A DNA stretch of 44,510 bases from Xanthomonas sp. GPE 39 (GTDB lineage: Bacteria > Pseudomonadota > Gammaproteobacteria > Xanthomonadales > Xanthomonadaceae). Of this stretch, positions 33,074 through 44,483 are shown piece by piece. The translations under genes were made by a program, and so were the position numbers. Within the stretch, counting starts at the first letter, position 1, and every line of letters starts with the position of its first letter. The stretch is taken from positions 2,901,545-2,946,054 of the forward strand of contig NZ_JZHZ01000007.1 in assembly GCF_000963005.1 (NCBI RefSeq), in the 5' to 3' direction. The notes under the pieces were generated by a model, which was not told the DNA's origin, made no database searches, and was given only the letters and a program-made list of their open reading frames with translations.

Positions 33074-36000
33074 TCACCAACCGAAACCTGCACCAATTCC
33101 GACGGAACTATCGTTGCGACTGAACGCACCACCGATGGTCATCGTGGCGCGATCACTGAACGCGCGTTGGTATCCCACCGACAACGCAGATTGACCGTTC
33201 TGGAAACCCACGCCAGCGCCGACACGGTTTTGGGTGCGGATACCGGCTGCACTGGTGGCCATGTTGAGCATGGCCGCGCTCATCGCGCCCTGACGATCGA
33301 TACGACGATCCTGATCGCGCAGACGCGCATCGACGTCGCCACGCAACATGTCAAAGCTATCGGCCATCGTGCCGAAACGCGCATCGGTATACGACTTGGC
33401 GCTGGCCATGCCGTTATCGAGCTGAGCCTTGTTGACCGCATCGGTGGCCTGAGTGCCCGCAGCGACATTGACGAGTTGACGCTCGTTACCAGCGCTGCCC
33501 ACCGATACCGTCTGCGCGCGGTCGGCAATCGAGCCCTGCCCTAGCGCTACCGCGCCCTGCGCACTGACCGTGGCACCCTGACCCAGCGCAGTCCCCGAGG
33601 CGGCGGTCACGCTTGTACCGGCCCCCATTGCCACCGCATTGGTCGCCACCGCCGCGATCTGACTGCTAGCACCGACTGCGGTACTGCCATCCGCATTGAC
33701 CGTCGCGTTGCTGCCAATCGCGGTGTCGCCGGGGCCGCGCGCATACGCGTTACCGCCGATTGCCGTCCCGGTCGTATCGACCGCCACCGCCTCGCCCAAC
33801 TGTTCGGTATGCGCGCTAGCGGAGACTGGCGTCGCGGCGAGCGCCGCTGTCCGAACTGCCATGACGGCCGAAGCCCCCACGGCCGCCTGCGACGCAGCGA
33901 CCGGGCCCGCAGCAGACACCCGGACACTGCGCACGGCACTGGCAGTACCAGTACTGCCGCCAGCCAGATCGCTGACCTTGCTATCCAATGCCGTCAGCGC
34001 ATCGCCGACATTGTGGTAGACCGCCCCCTGGATCACGTAGGTCGGCGCGACGAACAGCCCCTGCGCACCGAGGCCGGCACCGCCGCCAAGGAACGCTGCC
34101 ATGCTGCTCAGCGACTGGTACATCTGGCTGCCATTGACCGCCTCGGTACTACCCAGCGCGATATTGCCGGCGGTCAAATTGACGATACGACGCGTGGTGG
34201 GGCCGCCACGGCCATCGCCACTGCCCAGCGATACGGTGTCGGCCTGGTACACACGCGAACCTGCGCCGAGTGCGACTGCACTGTCTGCCGATACAGCAGT
34301 ATTTGCGCCGAGCGCCACACCATCACGACTATTTTTACGAACAACGCTGTTGTATCCCATCGCCAGCGCGTTTTCGCCGATCGCATTGGCTTGCAGACCG
34401 ATGGCGGCACTGCTTGCACCCGTCGCGGAACTGGCAGCACCGAATGCGGTGGCACCGAGCCCCGTCGCCTGGCTAGCGACGCCGATGGCCGAACTGCGCA
34501 CGCCACTGGCGGTCGCCGCGGCACCCAACGCAGTCGCACCGGCGGCGCTGGCGGTGGTGACACCATCGAGCACCTGATTACCGGACGCATCGGTGTGGTA
34601 CAGCGCACCGCCAAGTGCGGTGCTGGACTCCCCGGCAGCGGTGGCGTTGTAGCCGGATGCGGTTGCGTAACGTGCGCTGGCAAGCGCGCCGCCGCCCAAC
34701 GCCGACGCCCCATCGCCACGCGCATTGGCCGCCTCACCGGCAGCGATCGCCTTATTGCCCGTTACCACGCTACCGACAGCAGTCGTCGGATCGCTGCCGC
34801 TAGTGCTCTTGAACTGCTGCGCGGTCGCGGCAGCGGCTTGTTTGACCACATTCAACTGCGCCACATTCACCGCATCGTTCGCATCGGTGCCAGCGGCCAC
34901 ACTGGTGATCTGCCGCGTCAGGCCCTTACCGACATCGCCAATGGACACGCTGTTATCGCGGGTGGCATAAGAATGCGCTCCCAGAGCAACCGCATTTTTA
35001 GGCGCGCGATTGCGCGCATCGTCGAGCCACGTGCCGACCTGCGCGCCGTCACCAATGGCAGTGGCATCGATGCCATAAGCGCCGGCATCCGTACCAATCG
35101 CCGTCCCGTTGGTAAGGAACGAGGAGGTCACCGCACGCGCGCCGAGCGCGATGCTGTTGTCATTCCAGGCAGTGGCATTATCGCCCAGCGCCATGCTGCC
35201 ATTACCACTGGCAAGTGAGTAGCCGCCCAGCGCCACGCTGTGAGGCGCGAACGATGCGGCGCTGTGACCAATCGCCACCGCGTCGATATTGCCAGGTCGG
35301 TTGGCAAACACATGGGCGTTGTAGCCCAGCGCAATCGCGTAGTTGGCCAGACTCTCTGCACCGGCACCTAGCGCGACACCCCCAACGCCAGTCGCGGCGG
35401 CAATCGACACGCTGTTGCCAGCACTGGCCGCAGCGGTACTCGTCCCCCCCACCGCCACGCTATCGGTCCCACTGGCCAGCGCATTCAAGCCCATTGCCAC
35501 GGTGCTGGTCGCCGTCGCCCGCGCACCGTTGCCCACCGCAGCGGCGTAGTCGCCCGCAGCAAGCGTGCCGTACCCCATGGCCGTCCCCAGATAGCCCGTC
35601 ACTTGCGAGCGACCACCGATCGCAGTGCCGCCGTCTTTGGAGATCTGCGCCTGATAGCCCACCGCAGTACTCTGCAGACCGCTCGCGGAGGTACCGGTGC
35701 CGACGGCGGTCGACAGCGGATTCAGCGCCTGCGCACCGCTACCAACAGCAGTGGATGCGGTCCCGACGGCCTGAGTGGTTTGCTGATGACTGCCGATGAT
35801 GTTGCCTTGATCGTCGTATTGGTACACCGTGGCGATGCTGCCAATCGCCGTGGCAGAAGTGCCGACGGCGGTGGCGTCGGTGCCCACCGCACTGGCGTTG
35901 GCACCATTGGCGACGGCACCACTGCCCAACGCAGAGGCGCCAATGCCAATGGCGGAGCTGCTGGACCCCATCGCGGTGGCATAGTCGCCGTCGGCAAACG

Positions 36001-37717
36001 CATCGGCGCCGGCGGCGGTCGCTTGCACGCCCTGCACCAACGCAGTGCCATCACCCTCACCGGCGAATAGACGCGCCGTGCCATCGGCGACTTGGCGGAC
36101 CGCGTCGAGTTGATTCAAGTTCACCGCATCGGTCGCCTCGGTGCCGGCAGCCACGCTGGTGATCTGTCGGGTCAGGCCGTTAGCGACATCGCCGACCGAC
36201 ACGCTTTTGTCGCGGCTGGCGTAAGAATACGCACCCAGCGCGACCGCACTGCTGGGCGCATGATTGCGCGCATCGTCGAGCCATGTACTGACCCGCGCAC
36301 CATAGCCAATCGCGGTGGAATCCACGCCATTGGCCTGGGAATCGGCACCAAGCGCAGTGCCGTTGACGTGGTACGTCGAGGTCACCGCGCGCACGCCGAG
36401 CGCGACGCTGTTGTCGTTCCAAGCAGTGGAATGATCGCCTAGCGCAATCGCGCCATCGCCACTGACAAGCGCATAAGCGCCCAGCGCCACGGCGCCAGGC
36501 GCGAACGATCCGGCACTGTGGCCGATCGCGATCGCATCGACGTTGCCCGGCAGGTTGGGAAACACATTGGCGTTGTAACCCATTGCAATTGCATAGTTGG
36601 CCTGACTCTCCGCGCCAGCACCCAGCGCCACTCCACCGACACCAGTCGCGGCCGCGATCGACACACTGTTACCGGCACTGGCCGCAGCAGTGCTCACCCC
36701 ACCCAACGCCACGCTATCGGTGCCACTGGCCAAGGCATTCATCCCCATCGCCACGGTACTGGTCGCCGTCGCGCGCGCGCCGAAGCCCACCGCAGTGGCG
36801 TAATCGCCCAAAGCACGTGTGCCGTACCCCATTGCCGTCCCCACATAGCCAGTTACCTGGGACAAGCCACCGACCGCAGTGGAACCATCTTGAGAGGTTT
36901 GCGCGTGATAGCCCAATGCTGTGCTCTGCACGCCACTGGCCGAAGTGCCGGTGCCGACCGCAGTGGACAGCGGATCCAACGCCTGCGCACCGCCACCGAC
37001 AGCGGTGGATGCAAACCCCATGGCCTCAGTGGCTTGCTGATGACTGCCGATGATGACGCCTTGATCGTCGTATTCGTACACCGTGGCAATGCCGCCAATG
37101 GCCGTGGTCGACACACCGATGGCACTGGTATTGCTGCCGACGGCGGTCGCGTTATTCCCCAACGTCGTGGCACCGGCTCCCAACGCACTGCTGCCGTCGC
37201 CGATGGCATTGGCGGCTTCGCCGATGGCGACCGCATTGGCGCCTTCGACATAGGCGCCGACATTGCTGTCAGCACTGCCACTGGACTGGAAGTACTTGGC
37301 GGTGGTTTCGGCGATCTGCCTCACCGTCTTGCGCTTGATCTTCGCGTGCTTGACCGCATCGATGGCCGCATCGTTCGCTGCGGCAACGTGGGCGCTCTGG
37401 GGCTGGTTGCCGGCGCTGGCGACAGAAACGCTTTCTTTGCGCTGGATCGGCGCAGCGGCGCTCAGCGCCACGCTGCCACTTCCCTGCGCGCTGGCAGCGC
37501 TGGCGGTTTGCAGCGACTGCGCCTGTGCGGCGACGGGGAGCACCGATGCAGCGCCACCCAACGCCATGGCGATCGCCGCCGACAGGACTAGACCCTGAAC
37601 GTGTCCACCACGCCCGTCGCAGACCCGTGCCGCGCCCGCGTGGCCACTGGCCAGTTCCGACGCCACGACCCACATCCCCAATGCTTTGTTCCAGACCTTA
37701 CGGTAAATCCGATTCAT
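33074..37717 (-). CDS. YadA-like trimeric autotransporter adhesin
   Basis: The protein has 1547 residues. It begins with an extended signal peptide (ESPR) MNRIYRKVWNKALGMWVVASELA and a hydrophobic core LSAAIAMALGGAASVLP. A long head consists of left-handed beta-roll repeats (AVGTGTSASG, ALGYHAQ, AIGYGA types). Neck/stalk motifs are present (TRQITSVAAGTEATDAVNLNQLDAV, RQLVNVAAGTQATDAVNKAQLDN). The YadA anchor ends in GAAFSRNDSSVGIGAGFGW with a terminal Trp, as needed for outer-membrane insertion. Three copies form a surface lollipop that binds host or other cells. Two large head blocks are near copies of each other, offset by 418 residues. Confidence 0.95.
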   Translation of the reverse strand: MNRIYRKVWNKALGMWVVASELASGHAGAARVCDGRGGHVQGLVLSAAIAMALGGAASVLPVAAQAQSLQTASAASAQGSGSVALSAAAPIQRKESVSVASAGNQPQSAHVAAANDAAIDAVKHAKIKRKTVRQIAETTAKYFQSSGSADSNVGAYVEGANAVAIGEAANAIGDGSSALGAGATTLGNNATAVGSNTSAIGVSTTAIGGIATVYEYDDQGVIIGSHQQATEAMGFASTAVGGGAQALDPLSTAVGTGTSASGVQSTALGYHAQTSQDGSTAVGGLSQVTGYVGTAMGYGTRALGDYATAVGFGARATATSTVAMGMNALASGTDSVALGGVSTAAASAGNSVSIAAATGVGGVALGAGAESQANYAIAMGYNANVFPNLPGNVDAIAIGHSAGSFAPGAVALGAYALVSGDGAIALGDHSTAWNDNSVALGVRAVTSTYHVNGTALGADSQANGVDSTAIGYGARVSTWLDDARNHAPSSAVALGAYSYASRDKSVSVGDVANGLTRQITSVAAGTEATDAVNLNQLDAVRQVADGTARLFAGEGDGTALVQGVQATAAGADAFADGDYATAMGSSSSAIGIGASALGSGAVANGANASAVGTDATAVGTSATAIGSIATVYQYDDQGNIIGSHQQTTQAVGTASTAVGSGAQALNPLSTAVGTGTSASGLQSTAVGYQAQISKDGGTAIGGRSQVTGYLGTAMGYGTLAAGDYAAAVGNGARATATSTVAMGLNALASGTDSVAVGGTSTAAASAGNSVSIAAATGVGGVALGAGAESLANYAIALGYNAHVFANRPGNIDAVAIGHSAASFAPHSVALGGYSLASGNGSMALGDNATAWNDNSIALGARAVTSSFLTNGTAIGTDAGAYGIDATAIGDGAQVGTWLDDARNRAPKNAVALGAHSYATRDNSVSIGDVGKGLTRQITSVAAGTDANDAVNVAQLNVVKQAAAATAQQFKSTSGSDPTTAVGSVVTGNKAIAAGEAANARGDGASALGGGALASARYATASGYNATAAGESSTALGGALYHTDASGNQVLDGVTTASAAGATALGAAATASGVRSSAIGVASQATGLGATAFGAASSATGASSAAIGLQANAIGENALAMGYNSVVRKNSRDGVALGANTAVSADSAVALGAGSRVYQADTVSLGSGDGRGGPTTRRIVNLTAGNIALGSTEAVNGSQMYQSLSSMAAFLGGGAGLGAQGLFVAPTYVIQGAVYHNVGDALTALDSKVSDLAGGSTGTASAVRSVRVSAAGPVAASQAAVGASAVMAVRTAALAATPVSASAHTEQLGEAVAVDTTGTAIGGNAYARGPGDTAIGSNATVNADGSTAVGASSQIAAVATNAVAMGAGTSVTAASGTALGQGATVSAQGAVALGQGSIADRAQTVSVGSAGNERQLVNVAAGTQATDAVNKAQLDNGMASAKSYTDARFGTMADSFDMLRGDVDARLRDQDRRIDRQGAMSAAMLNMATSAAGIRTQNRVGAGVGFQNGQSALSVGYQRAFSDRATMTIGGAFSRNDSSVGIGAGFGW
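34780..37260 (-). repeat. Tandem 1254-bp duplication inside the adhesin gene
   Basis: The block around TTGATCGTCG at 37061 (protein IATVYEYDDQGVIIGSHQQ) recurs at 35807 (IATVYQYDDQGNIIGSHQQ), 1254 bp or 418 codons away. The order of motifs is the same in both blocks: AQAL(D/N)PLSTAVGTGTSASG, QVTGY-GTAMGYGT, ARATATSTVAMG-NALASGTDSVA-GG, STWLDDARN or GTWLDDARN, then the TRQITSVAAGT neck. The edges given are approximate. Confidence 0.8.
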
Positions 37718-38439
37718 CGACGGCTGCTCCTAAATTCGGCTGGTTTTTTCTCGAAAAGCCACCTCCGCCCGTCGTTCCGACCGGCCGACCCCCCGTCGGT
37801 TTTTAGCGCCGCATGCTCCCTGGATGCAGGACACGAGAGACTCGCGCCCGTCACTGCATTGAGTGGAATCCTGAACAGAAGCAGAATGCGGAACTGACTA
37901 GAGTGTTAACCGCGAGCGCGGAACAAGTCAAGTTTCTGACATTTAAAAGTAATTTTTGTGATATAAACCACAATCACAAGAGAGGGAGCGTGATCCCTCA
38001 GTGAAATTCAATAAAAACAAGCCACTTCCGCCAATTTATCGACACGCGCTTGGCAGCCCGCGATGTCGGCATAGGCGCGATTTCGCTTTGAAGTCAATGC
38101 CTTGACGCATCAACACAATCTGTGTGCGATGCAATCCGCTGGCGCGCCCCAGCAATCGCTGCCGGCGCCGATTGCGCAATCTCCCCCACGGCACAGCCCC
38201 TGACCGACACAGGCAAGAGCGCAGCGCGAGCCGTGCCGTCTCAACCCCGACACGCACTGGAGCAAGCGCACGCGGACACCCCGCACGCAAGCGCATGGAC
38301 ACGCGCCGTCGTGCAACGCACGACAGACAACAACACGGTATCCGCGCGATGCCACTCCCCCGGTCACGCAAGCAAGGCGGAATCGCCCCGGAGCAGGCGA
38401 ACGCATCCGCATGGCAGCGGACACGTCCGGCGGGTCAGC
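37718..38439. promoter_or_regulatory. Intergenic region upstream of the adhesin
   Basis: About 720 bp lie between purL (ending at 38440) and the adhesin start. No gene is supported. The part at 37900-38035 is AT-rich and probably carries the adhesin promoter. It includes an inverted repeat TTGTGAT-N10-ATCACAA at 37956-37979, a possible regulator site. The GC-rich part at 38040-38430 has only unlikely frames. Confidence 0.5.
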
Positions 38440-41400
38440 TTAAGCCACCCACACCCGCGCGTTGCGGAACATCGGCAGCCACGGCGAAGCATCCGGCCAA
38501 TCGGCGGGGTGCCAACTCAGATTGAGCGAGCGCGGCGTGCGCTCGGGATGCGGCATCAGGATCGTCACCCGGCCATCGTCGCTGGTCAGGCCGGTGATGC
38601 CGTCGGGCGAACCGTTCGGATTCAACGGGTAACGCGTAGCAACCGCACCATTGCCGTCGACGAAACGCAGTGCCACGCGCGCGGCTGCCTGATCGACGGC
38701 GCTGGCGAATTCGGCACGGCCTTCGCCATGCGCCACCGCCACCGGAATCCGCGAACCCGCCATACCACGCAGGAAAATCGATGGCGATTCGACCACTTCC
38801 AGCAAGCTGGTGCGCGCTTCGAACTGCTCGCTACGGTTACGCAAAAACCGCGGCCAATGCGTTGCGCCGGGGATGATCTCCTTGAGCTGACTGAGCATCT
38901 GGCAGCCATTGCACACGCCCAGCGCAAAGCTGTCGCTGCGCGCGAAAAACGCGGCGAACGCATCGCGCAGCGCCGGCCGCTCCAGAATCGAGGTCGCCCA
39001 ACCGCGCCCCGCGCCGAGGACGTCGCCGTAACTGAAGCCACCACAGGCAGCCAGACCGGCGAAATCGGCCAAGTCCACCCGGCCGGCGATGAGATCGCTC
39101 ATGTGCACATCGAACGCACGGAAACCCGCACGTTCGAAGGCATGCGCCATTTCGATCTGGCCGTTGACGCCCTGCTCGCGCAGGATCGCCACCTTCGGCC
39201 CCTGGCCACTGAGGACCGACGGCGCGTGCCCCTTGCTGTACGACGCGGCCACATCCTCGGACGGGTCGAACGTCAATTTCGGTTGCAACCCGGGCGCAGC
39301 GAAATCGCGCGCCAACGCGCGTTCTTCATCGGCACTGTCAGGGTTGTCGCGCAACTTCTGCATGGCATGGCTGACAGACCACCAGGCATCGAACAACGCC
39401 TCCCAGCGCCACTCCACCAGTATCTTGCCGGCCAGACTCACGCGCACGGCGGCGGCGGTGCTGGGACGGGCGATGCGCTGCGCACATTCGGTCAGCGCAT
39501 GGCGCTCGACCAGATCGGCGAACGCGGCACGGTCCTCGTCGGCAACCTGCACCACGGCACCAAGCTCCTCGTTGAACAGGCTGCGGAACGGGTCCTCGCC
39601 CCAGGCATCGAGGGTGATGTCCAGGCCCTGACGCGAGGCAAACGCCATTTCGCACAGGGCAGCGAACGCGCCGCCGTCGCTGCGGTCGTGATAGGCGAGC
39701 AGCATGCCGGCTTCGCGCGCATCGCGAATGAGGTGGAAGAACGCGCGTAAGCGCTGCGGATCATCCAGATCGGGGACTGCCCCACCAAACGCAGGCAGTT
39801 CGCCCTCGGCGTACACCTGCGTCAAGACCGATCCACCCAGACGCTGTTTGCCGCCACCCAACCCGATCAACCACAGCTCGCTCTCGACCTCGCGTGCCAG
39901 CAACGGCGTCAACTGCGCACGCGCATCGGCGACGGGAGCAAAGGCGGAAACGATCAGCGAGACGGGCGCGACGCTTTTATGCGTTGCGCCGGCATTGGAC
40001 GCATCAGCGTCGTGAGGCGCACCGGCCTGCCATTGCGCCTGCATCGACAGCGAATCCTTGCCCACCGGGATGCTCAGGTCCAACTGCGGGCAAAGCTCCA
40101 TCCCCACCGCTTGGACTGCGGCGTACAAGCGTGCGTCCTCGCCATCGTGGTTGGCCGCCGCCATCCAGTTCGCCGAGAGTTTGATCTGATCCAACGCCTG
40201 TACCGGTGCCGCGCACAAGTTGGTCATCGCCTCGCCGACGGCCATGCGCGCGGCGGCCGCCGCGTCGAGCAGCGCCAGCGGGGTACGCTCGCCAATCGCC
40301 ATCGCTTCGCCGGCATGGGTGTCGAAGCCGGCCAGGGTGATCGCGCAATCGGCCAGCGGCAGTTGCCATGGCCCGATCATCTGCTCGCGTGCGGTAAGAC
40401 CACCGACACTGCGGTCGCCGATGGTGACCAGAAAGCTCTTCGCCGCCACCGCCGGATGCGCCAACACGCGCAAGCCGGCCTCGTGCAAATCCAGGGCACT
40501 GGGATCGAGTGACGGCCAGCACGGCGGCGGCGGCTGATGGGTAGCGCGATGCATCTTCGGTGGCTTGCCGAAAAGCACGTCCATGGGCAGATCGATGGGC
40601 AAGTCGCGCATCCCGGCGGCATCGGCCGCAGGGTCGAGCGTGCCGTAGCCCACCACCAGTCGCTGCTCCGCCGTCGCCACACCAACCGCGGCGAACGGAC
40701 ACCGCTCGCGCTCGCAGATCGCGGCGAACTCGGCCAGGCGCGCCTGCGGCACACCGAGCACATAGCGTTCCTGCGATTCGTTGCACCACAACTGCATCGG
40801 CGAAAGCGACGGGTCATCGCTAGGCACACGCCCCAGATCGATGATGCCGCCCACGCCCGAGTCGTGCAGCAATTCGGGAATGGCGTTGGACAGGCCACCG
40901 GCACCGACGTCGTGGAACCAGCGGATCGGGTTGTCCGCCGCCAACGCCACGCAGCGGTCGATCACCTCCTGCACGCGCCGCTCCATCTCCGGGTTGTCGC
41001 GTTGCACGCTGGCGAAATCCAGCTCCTCGGCGCTGTCGCCGGAGGCCACCGAACTGGCCGCGCCGCCGCCCAGACCGATCAGCATCGCCGGGCCGCCGAG
41101 CACGATCACCGCATCGCCCGGTTGCAGCGCAATCTTCTGCACCTGGATCCGGTCGATCGCGCCCAAGCCGCCGGCCAGCATGATCGGCTTGTCGTAGGCG
41201 CGGGTCAGATCCTGCGCCTCGGGTAGCTCGAAGCTACGGAAATAGCCGAGCAGGTTGGGCCGACCGAATTCGTTGTTGAACGCCGCGCCGCCCAGAGGGG
41301 CTTCCAGCATGATCTCCAACGCCGGCGCCATGCGTGGGTTCAGTGGACGCGCGCGTTCCCATGGCTGCGGCAAGGTGGGAATACGCAAATGCGAGACGCT

Positions 41401-42384
41401 GAAACCCGTCAGGCCCGCCTTGGGTTTACCGCCACGGCCGGTGGCCCCCTCGTCGCGGATTTCGCCACCGGCACCAGTGGACGCGCCCGGGAAGGGCGCG
41501 ATCGCAGTCGGATGGTTGTGAGTCTCGACCTTGATGCAGAACGCCGAGGGCGTCACTGCTTCGCTGCGGTACTCGCCACTGCTCGGGTCCGGGCGATAGC
41601 GCGCGGCCGGATGCCCTTCCACCACGGCCGCATTATCGCTGTACGCGCTGAGCGTATGCTGCGGGGTCTGTTGGTGGGTGTGCTTGATCATCCGGAACAG
41701 CGAGTGCTCCTGCTCCTTGCCGTCGATGGTCCAGGTGGCATTGAAGATCTTGTGCCGACAATGCTCGGAATTGGCCTGCGCGAACATCATCAATTCCACA
41801 TCGGCCGGATCGCGACCAAGCTCGCCGAAGCGCTGACGCAGGTAGTCGATCTCGTCCTGGGCCAGGGCCAGGCCCAAGCGCACGTTGGCCGCCTCCAACT
41901 GTGCCAGCGCGATGCGCTCGACCTCCCCACGCGCCGGTGCCTGGAACAACGCCTGCGCTTGCGCCGCGCCCTCCAGCAACGATTGGGTCATCGGATCGTG
42001 CAACAGCTTGGCCAGCGCCGCCTGCTGCGTTGGCGTCGCAGGCCAACCCGCCAGGTCCAGCCGAGTCCCTCGCTCCACCCGCCGGATCGCCAGGCCAGCA
42101 CCGCGCACCAGTTCGGTGGCTTTGCTCGACCACGGCGAACGCGTTCCCAAGCGCGGGACCACATAGCGCGAACAGGCTCCCGGCTCGGCCGCAACCGGCG
42201 ACTCCTGGGCCTGCAAGATGCGGCACGCCGCGCTCAGATCGACCTGAGCGTCGCTGTCGCAATCGAGAAAATAGACATGCCAGGCGCCGGTGATGCGCAC
42301 GCCGGGAACGATGGATTGCAGACGGGTTTCGAGCCGAGCGCGACGGAACGGCGAAAGGGCTGAGGCGCCCTCAAGGACGATCAT
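38440..42384 (-). CDS. purL: Phosphoribosylformylglycinamidine synthase (PurL, large single-chain type)
   Basis: The protein has 1314 residues from the ATG at 42384 ([22 protein letters not shown]). It is the fourth step of purine synthesis: FGAR + ATP + Gln to FGAM. Domains in order: N-terminal PurS-like part, linker ([42 protein letters not shown]), two AIR-synthase-like halves ([47 protein letters not shown]), and a C-terminal glutaminase. The glutaminase has nucleophile Cys in [15 protein letters not shown] and a His/Glu pair in [14 protein letters not shown]. The length is normal for the proteobacterial fused form. It is complete. Confidence 0.97.
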   Translation of the reverse strand: MIVLEGASALSPFRRARLETRLQSIVPGVRITGAWHVYFLDCDSDAQVDLSAACRILQAQESPVAAEPGACSRYVVPRLGTRSPWSSKATELVRGAGLAIRRVERGTRLDLAGWPATPTQQAALAKLLHDPMTQSLLEGAAQAQALFQAPARGEVERIALAQLEAANVRLGLALAQDEIDYLRQRFGELGRDPADVELMMFAQANSEHCRHKIFNATWTIDGKEQEHSLFRMIKHTHQQTPQHTLSAYSDNAAVVEGHPAARYRPDPSSGEYRSEAVTPSAFCIKVETHNHPTAIAPFPGASTGAGGEIRDEGATGRGGKPKAGLTGFSVSHLRIPTLPQPWERARPLNPRMAPALEIMLEAPLGGAAFNNEFGRPNLLGYFRSFELPEAQDLTRAYDKPIMLAGGLGAIDRIQVQKIALQPGDAVIVLGGPAMLIGLGGGAASSVASGDSAEELDFASVQRDNPEMERRVQEVIDRCVALAADNPIRWFHDVGAGGLSNAIPELLHDSGVGGIIDLGRVPSDDPSLSPMQLWCNESQERYVLGVPQARLAEFAAICERERCPFAAVGVATAEQRLVVGYGTLDPAADAAGMRDLPIDLPMDVLFGKPPKMHRATHQPPPPCWPSLDPSALDLHEAGLRVLAHPAVAAKSFLVTIGDRSVGGLTAREQMIGPWQLPLADCAITLAGFDTHAGEAMAIGERTPLALLDAAAAARMAVGEAMTNLCAAPVQALDQIKLSANWMAAANHDGEDARLYAAVQAVGMELCPQLDLSIPVGKDSLSMQAQWQAGAPHDADASNAGATHKSVAPVSLIVSAFAPVADARAQLTPLLAREVESELWLIGLGGGKQRLGGSVLTQVYAEGELPAFGGAVPDLDDPQRLRAFFHLIRDAREAGMLLAYHDRSDGGAFAALCEMAFASRQGLDITLDAWGEDPFRSLFNEELGAVVQVADEDRAAFADLVERHALTECAQRIARPSTAAAVRVSLAGKILVEWRWEALFDAWWSVSHAMQKLRDNPDSADEERALARDFAAPGLQPKLTFDPSEDVAASYSKGHAPSVLSGQGPKVAILREQGVNGQIEMAHAFERAGFRAFDVHMSDLIAGRVDLADFAGLAACGGFSYGDVLGAGRGWATSILERPALRDAFAAFFARSDSFALGVCNGCQMLSQLKEIIPGATHWPRFLRNRSEQFEARTSLLEVVESPSIFLRGMAGSRIPVAVAHGEGRAEFASAVDQAAARVALRFVDGNGAVATRYPLNPNGSPDGITGLTSDDGRVTILMPHPERTPRSLNLSWHPADWPDASPWLPMFRNARVWVA

Positions 42385-42470
42385 GTCCGGTGAACCGTGT
42401 GAGGAAACGGGCTGGCTATTGTAGCCGGGACGGACGGGACTCGGGACGCAACTCGGCATTGCAAACGCAT

Positions 42471-42492
42471 CGACCCCGCCATGGCGGGGTCG
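42471..42492 (-). terminator. Perfect hairpin downstream of dsbC
   Basis: CGACCCCGCC / GGCGGGGTCG are 10-bp perfect arms around AT. It lies between the dsbC stop (42582) and the purL start (42384), about 90 bp past dsbC. It is probably the dsbC transcription terminator, although no strong T-run follows. Confidence 0.65.
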
Positions 42493-42581
42493 ATCCGGAA
42501 TCCAAACGCAGCAGGTCGCGGCCTGACAGCACCGGTCAACACGGCCTATGCCGGCGCTCCTGCGCCCCTGGCCTGCGCCCT

Positions 42582-43379
42582 TTAGCGGCGTGCGCCGGCC
42601 TTGGCCGCTTCCGCCGCGCGCATGTCCAGTGCCTGGCGCAGTTTCGCTGGCGGCAAGTAGCCGCCCACCTGCGTACCATCCGGGGCGAAGATCGCCGGGG
42701 TGCCGTTGACCCCCAGACGCTGGCCCAGGTTGTATTGCATGGTCACTGGGTTCTTGCAGTTGTCGGAGCCGTTCGGCACCTTGCCGTTGGCCTTGGCCTC
42801 GGTCAGCGCTTTCTTCTTGTCCGCCGCGCACCACACCGCCACCATGTCCTTGTAATCCTGGCTGCCCAGACCCATGCGCGGGAAGGCCAGGTATTCCACC
42901 GCGATCCCCTGCTTGTTGAGCTCGCCGATCTCGCTGTGCAGCTTGCGGCAATAGCCGCACTCAATGTCGGTGAAGACGCTGATCGTGTACTTCGGATTGG
43001 CCGGAGCAAACACGATGCGGTCGGCGCGCGGCGCCGATTCCAGCAGTTTGCGACGGTAATTCAGCAGGCCCTCGCTGGACGCGAGCTGCTTCTCCTGAAT
43101 ATCCAGGGGCTGGGCCTGAAACAGATAACGACCATCGTCGGACAGATACAGCAAATGCCCGCTGACCACCACTTCGCGAAAACCGGGGAACGGCGCCGCG
43201 CCGATGTAGTCCGGCTTGAAGCTGGGGTCCAGTTCCATCAACGCGGCGCGCACGCGCTGATCAACCGCATTGCCACTGGCAGGGGCGACCTTGGCCGACG
43301 CATCGGCAGGCACGGTGGACTCGGCGCAGGCGGAAAGGGACACGGCGCTGAGCAGCGCACAGAGGGCAAAACGGAGCAT
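42582..43379 (-). CDS. dsbC: Thiol:disulfide interchange protein DsbC/G-type
   Basis: The protein has 265 residues. The N-terminal signal [21 protein letters not shown] carries a lipobox-like LSAC, so it may be a lipoprotein and not a soluble periplasmic protein. The N-terminal dimerisation domain contains [34 protein letters not shown]. The thioredoxin domain has the active site [13 protein letters not shown], the usual DsbC CGYC. The cis-Pro loop is in [13 protein letters not shown]. It isomerises wrong disulfides in secreted proteins, which may include exoenzymes sent out by the xps system. It stands between xerD and purL. Confidence 0.93.
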   Translation of the reverse strand: MLRFALCALLSAVSLSACAESTVPADASAKVAPASGNAVDQRVRAALMELDPSFKPDYIGAAPFPGFREVVVSGHLLYLSDDGRYLFQAQPLDIQEKQLASSEGLLNYRRKLLESAPRADRIVFAPANPKYTISVFTDIECGYCRKLHSEIGELNKQGIAVEYLAFPRMGLGSQDYKDMVAVWCAADKKKALTEAKANGKVPNGSDNCKNPVTMQYNLGQRLGVNGTPAIFAPDGTQVGGYLPPAKLRQALDMRAAEAAKAGARR

Positions 43380-43480
43380 GAACTATCCTGAGGGCTGCAG
43401 ATCGCGCCGATTGTCGCACACCACCCATCACGCACGATTTTGCATAGACACAAGCGGGATCGCCCTCTGACCGATAACAC

Positions 43481-44455
43481 TCAACCGCGCGGATGATGTT
43501 TGCGATGCAAGACTTGCAGGTGTTCGCGCGCCACCAGCGTATAAATCTGTGTGGTGGACAACGAACTGTGCCCGAGCAACATCTGCAGCGCACGCAGATC
43601 GGCGCCACGATTGAGCAGGTGGGTGGCGAAACTGTGACGCAGGCCATGCGGACTGATCCGCACCGGGTCGATCCCGGCCAACGTCGCGTAGCGTTTGATC
43701 AGCACCCAGAATTGCTGCCGGCTGACCGGGCGTCGCGCCGCATCGATGAATAACGGCACCGTGCCGTCGCTGGCCGGCACCGCCTGGCCGGCGGCCAGGG
43801 CCGACCGTGCCGTGTCCAGATAGCGCTGCAGCCAATGCTGGGACTCCTCGCCCAAGGGAACCAGCCGCTCCTTACTCCCCTTGCCGGTGACACGCAGCAC
43901 GCCTTGACGCAGATTCACCGCATTGGCGGGCAACTGCACCAGTTCGCTGACGCGCAGTCCGGCCGCATACATCAACTCCAGCATGGCGCGGTCGCGTAGC
44001 CCCAGCGGCGTGGTTGTGTCGGGTGCCGCCAGCAACGCATCGATCTGGCTTTCGGCAAGCGCCTTAGGCAATGAACGCGGCAGCCGCGGCGGCTCCAGCA
44101 ATGCAGTCGGGTCATCGCTGCGCTCGCCGCGACGCAGACGCAAAGCGAAAAACGCCCGCAACGACGACAGCCAGCGCGCGTTGCTGCGTTGCGAGTAGCC
44201 CAGTTCGGTACGCCAGGCCAGATAATTGAATAGCGCCTGACGGTCGGCACCGACCAGACCATCCCCAATACCATCGCGCCAGCGCGCAAAGCCTTCCAGG
44301 TCGCGCCGATAGCTATCCAGGCTCTGCCGCGCCAGACCTTGCTCGGCCCAGGCGGTCTCCAGGAATTGCTGGATCGCGGCAGCATCGGCATCACGCAACG
44401 GCGCGAGGCGTTGCGCCTGCTGGCGACGTTCGGCAGGAGAATGCAGGACGGGCAT
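43481..44455 (-). CDS. xerD: Site-specific tyrosine recombinase XerD
   Basis: The protein has 324 residues. The N-terminal core-binding domain includes [34 protein letters not shown]. Catalytic residues: Arg in [12 protein letters not shown], Lys in [14 protein letters not shown], His and Arg in [41 protein letters not shown], which also holds the second His and the Tyr nucleophile. Together with XerC it resolves chromosome dimers at dif. The ending [14 protein letters not shown] is typical of XerD. An N-terminal extension of about 25 residues precedes the usual start, so the true start may be later. Confidence 0.94.
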   Translation of the reverse strand: MPVLHSPAERRQQAQRLAPLRDADAAAIQQFLETAWAEQGLARQSLDSYRRDLEGFARWRDGIGDGLVGADRQALFNYLAWRTELGYSQRSNARWLSSLRAFFALRLRRGERSDDPTALLEPPRLPRSLPKALAESQIDALLAAPDTTTPLGLRDRAMLELMYAAGLRVSELVQLPANAVNLRQGVLRVTGKGSKERLVPLGEESQHWLQRYLDTARSALAAGQAVPASDGTVPLFIDAARRPVSRQQFWVLIKRYATLAGIDPVRISPHGLRHSFATHLLNRGADLRALQMLLGHSSLSTTQIYTLVAREHLQVLHRKHHPRG

Positions 44456-44483
44456 GGCGAGGAAGGATACGGGAAACGCACGA

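Noticed and set aside
33600-37260. CRISPR-like regular repeats
   Set aside because: The periodicity comes from the 14-residue head repeats of the YadA-like adhesin, in frame and without spacers. No cas genes are seen in the window.
38122-39750. Plus-strand frame of 542 codons over the end of purL
   Set aside because: Most of it is antisense to conserved PurL glutaminase sequence, and its own translation has no recognisable domain.
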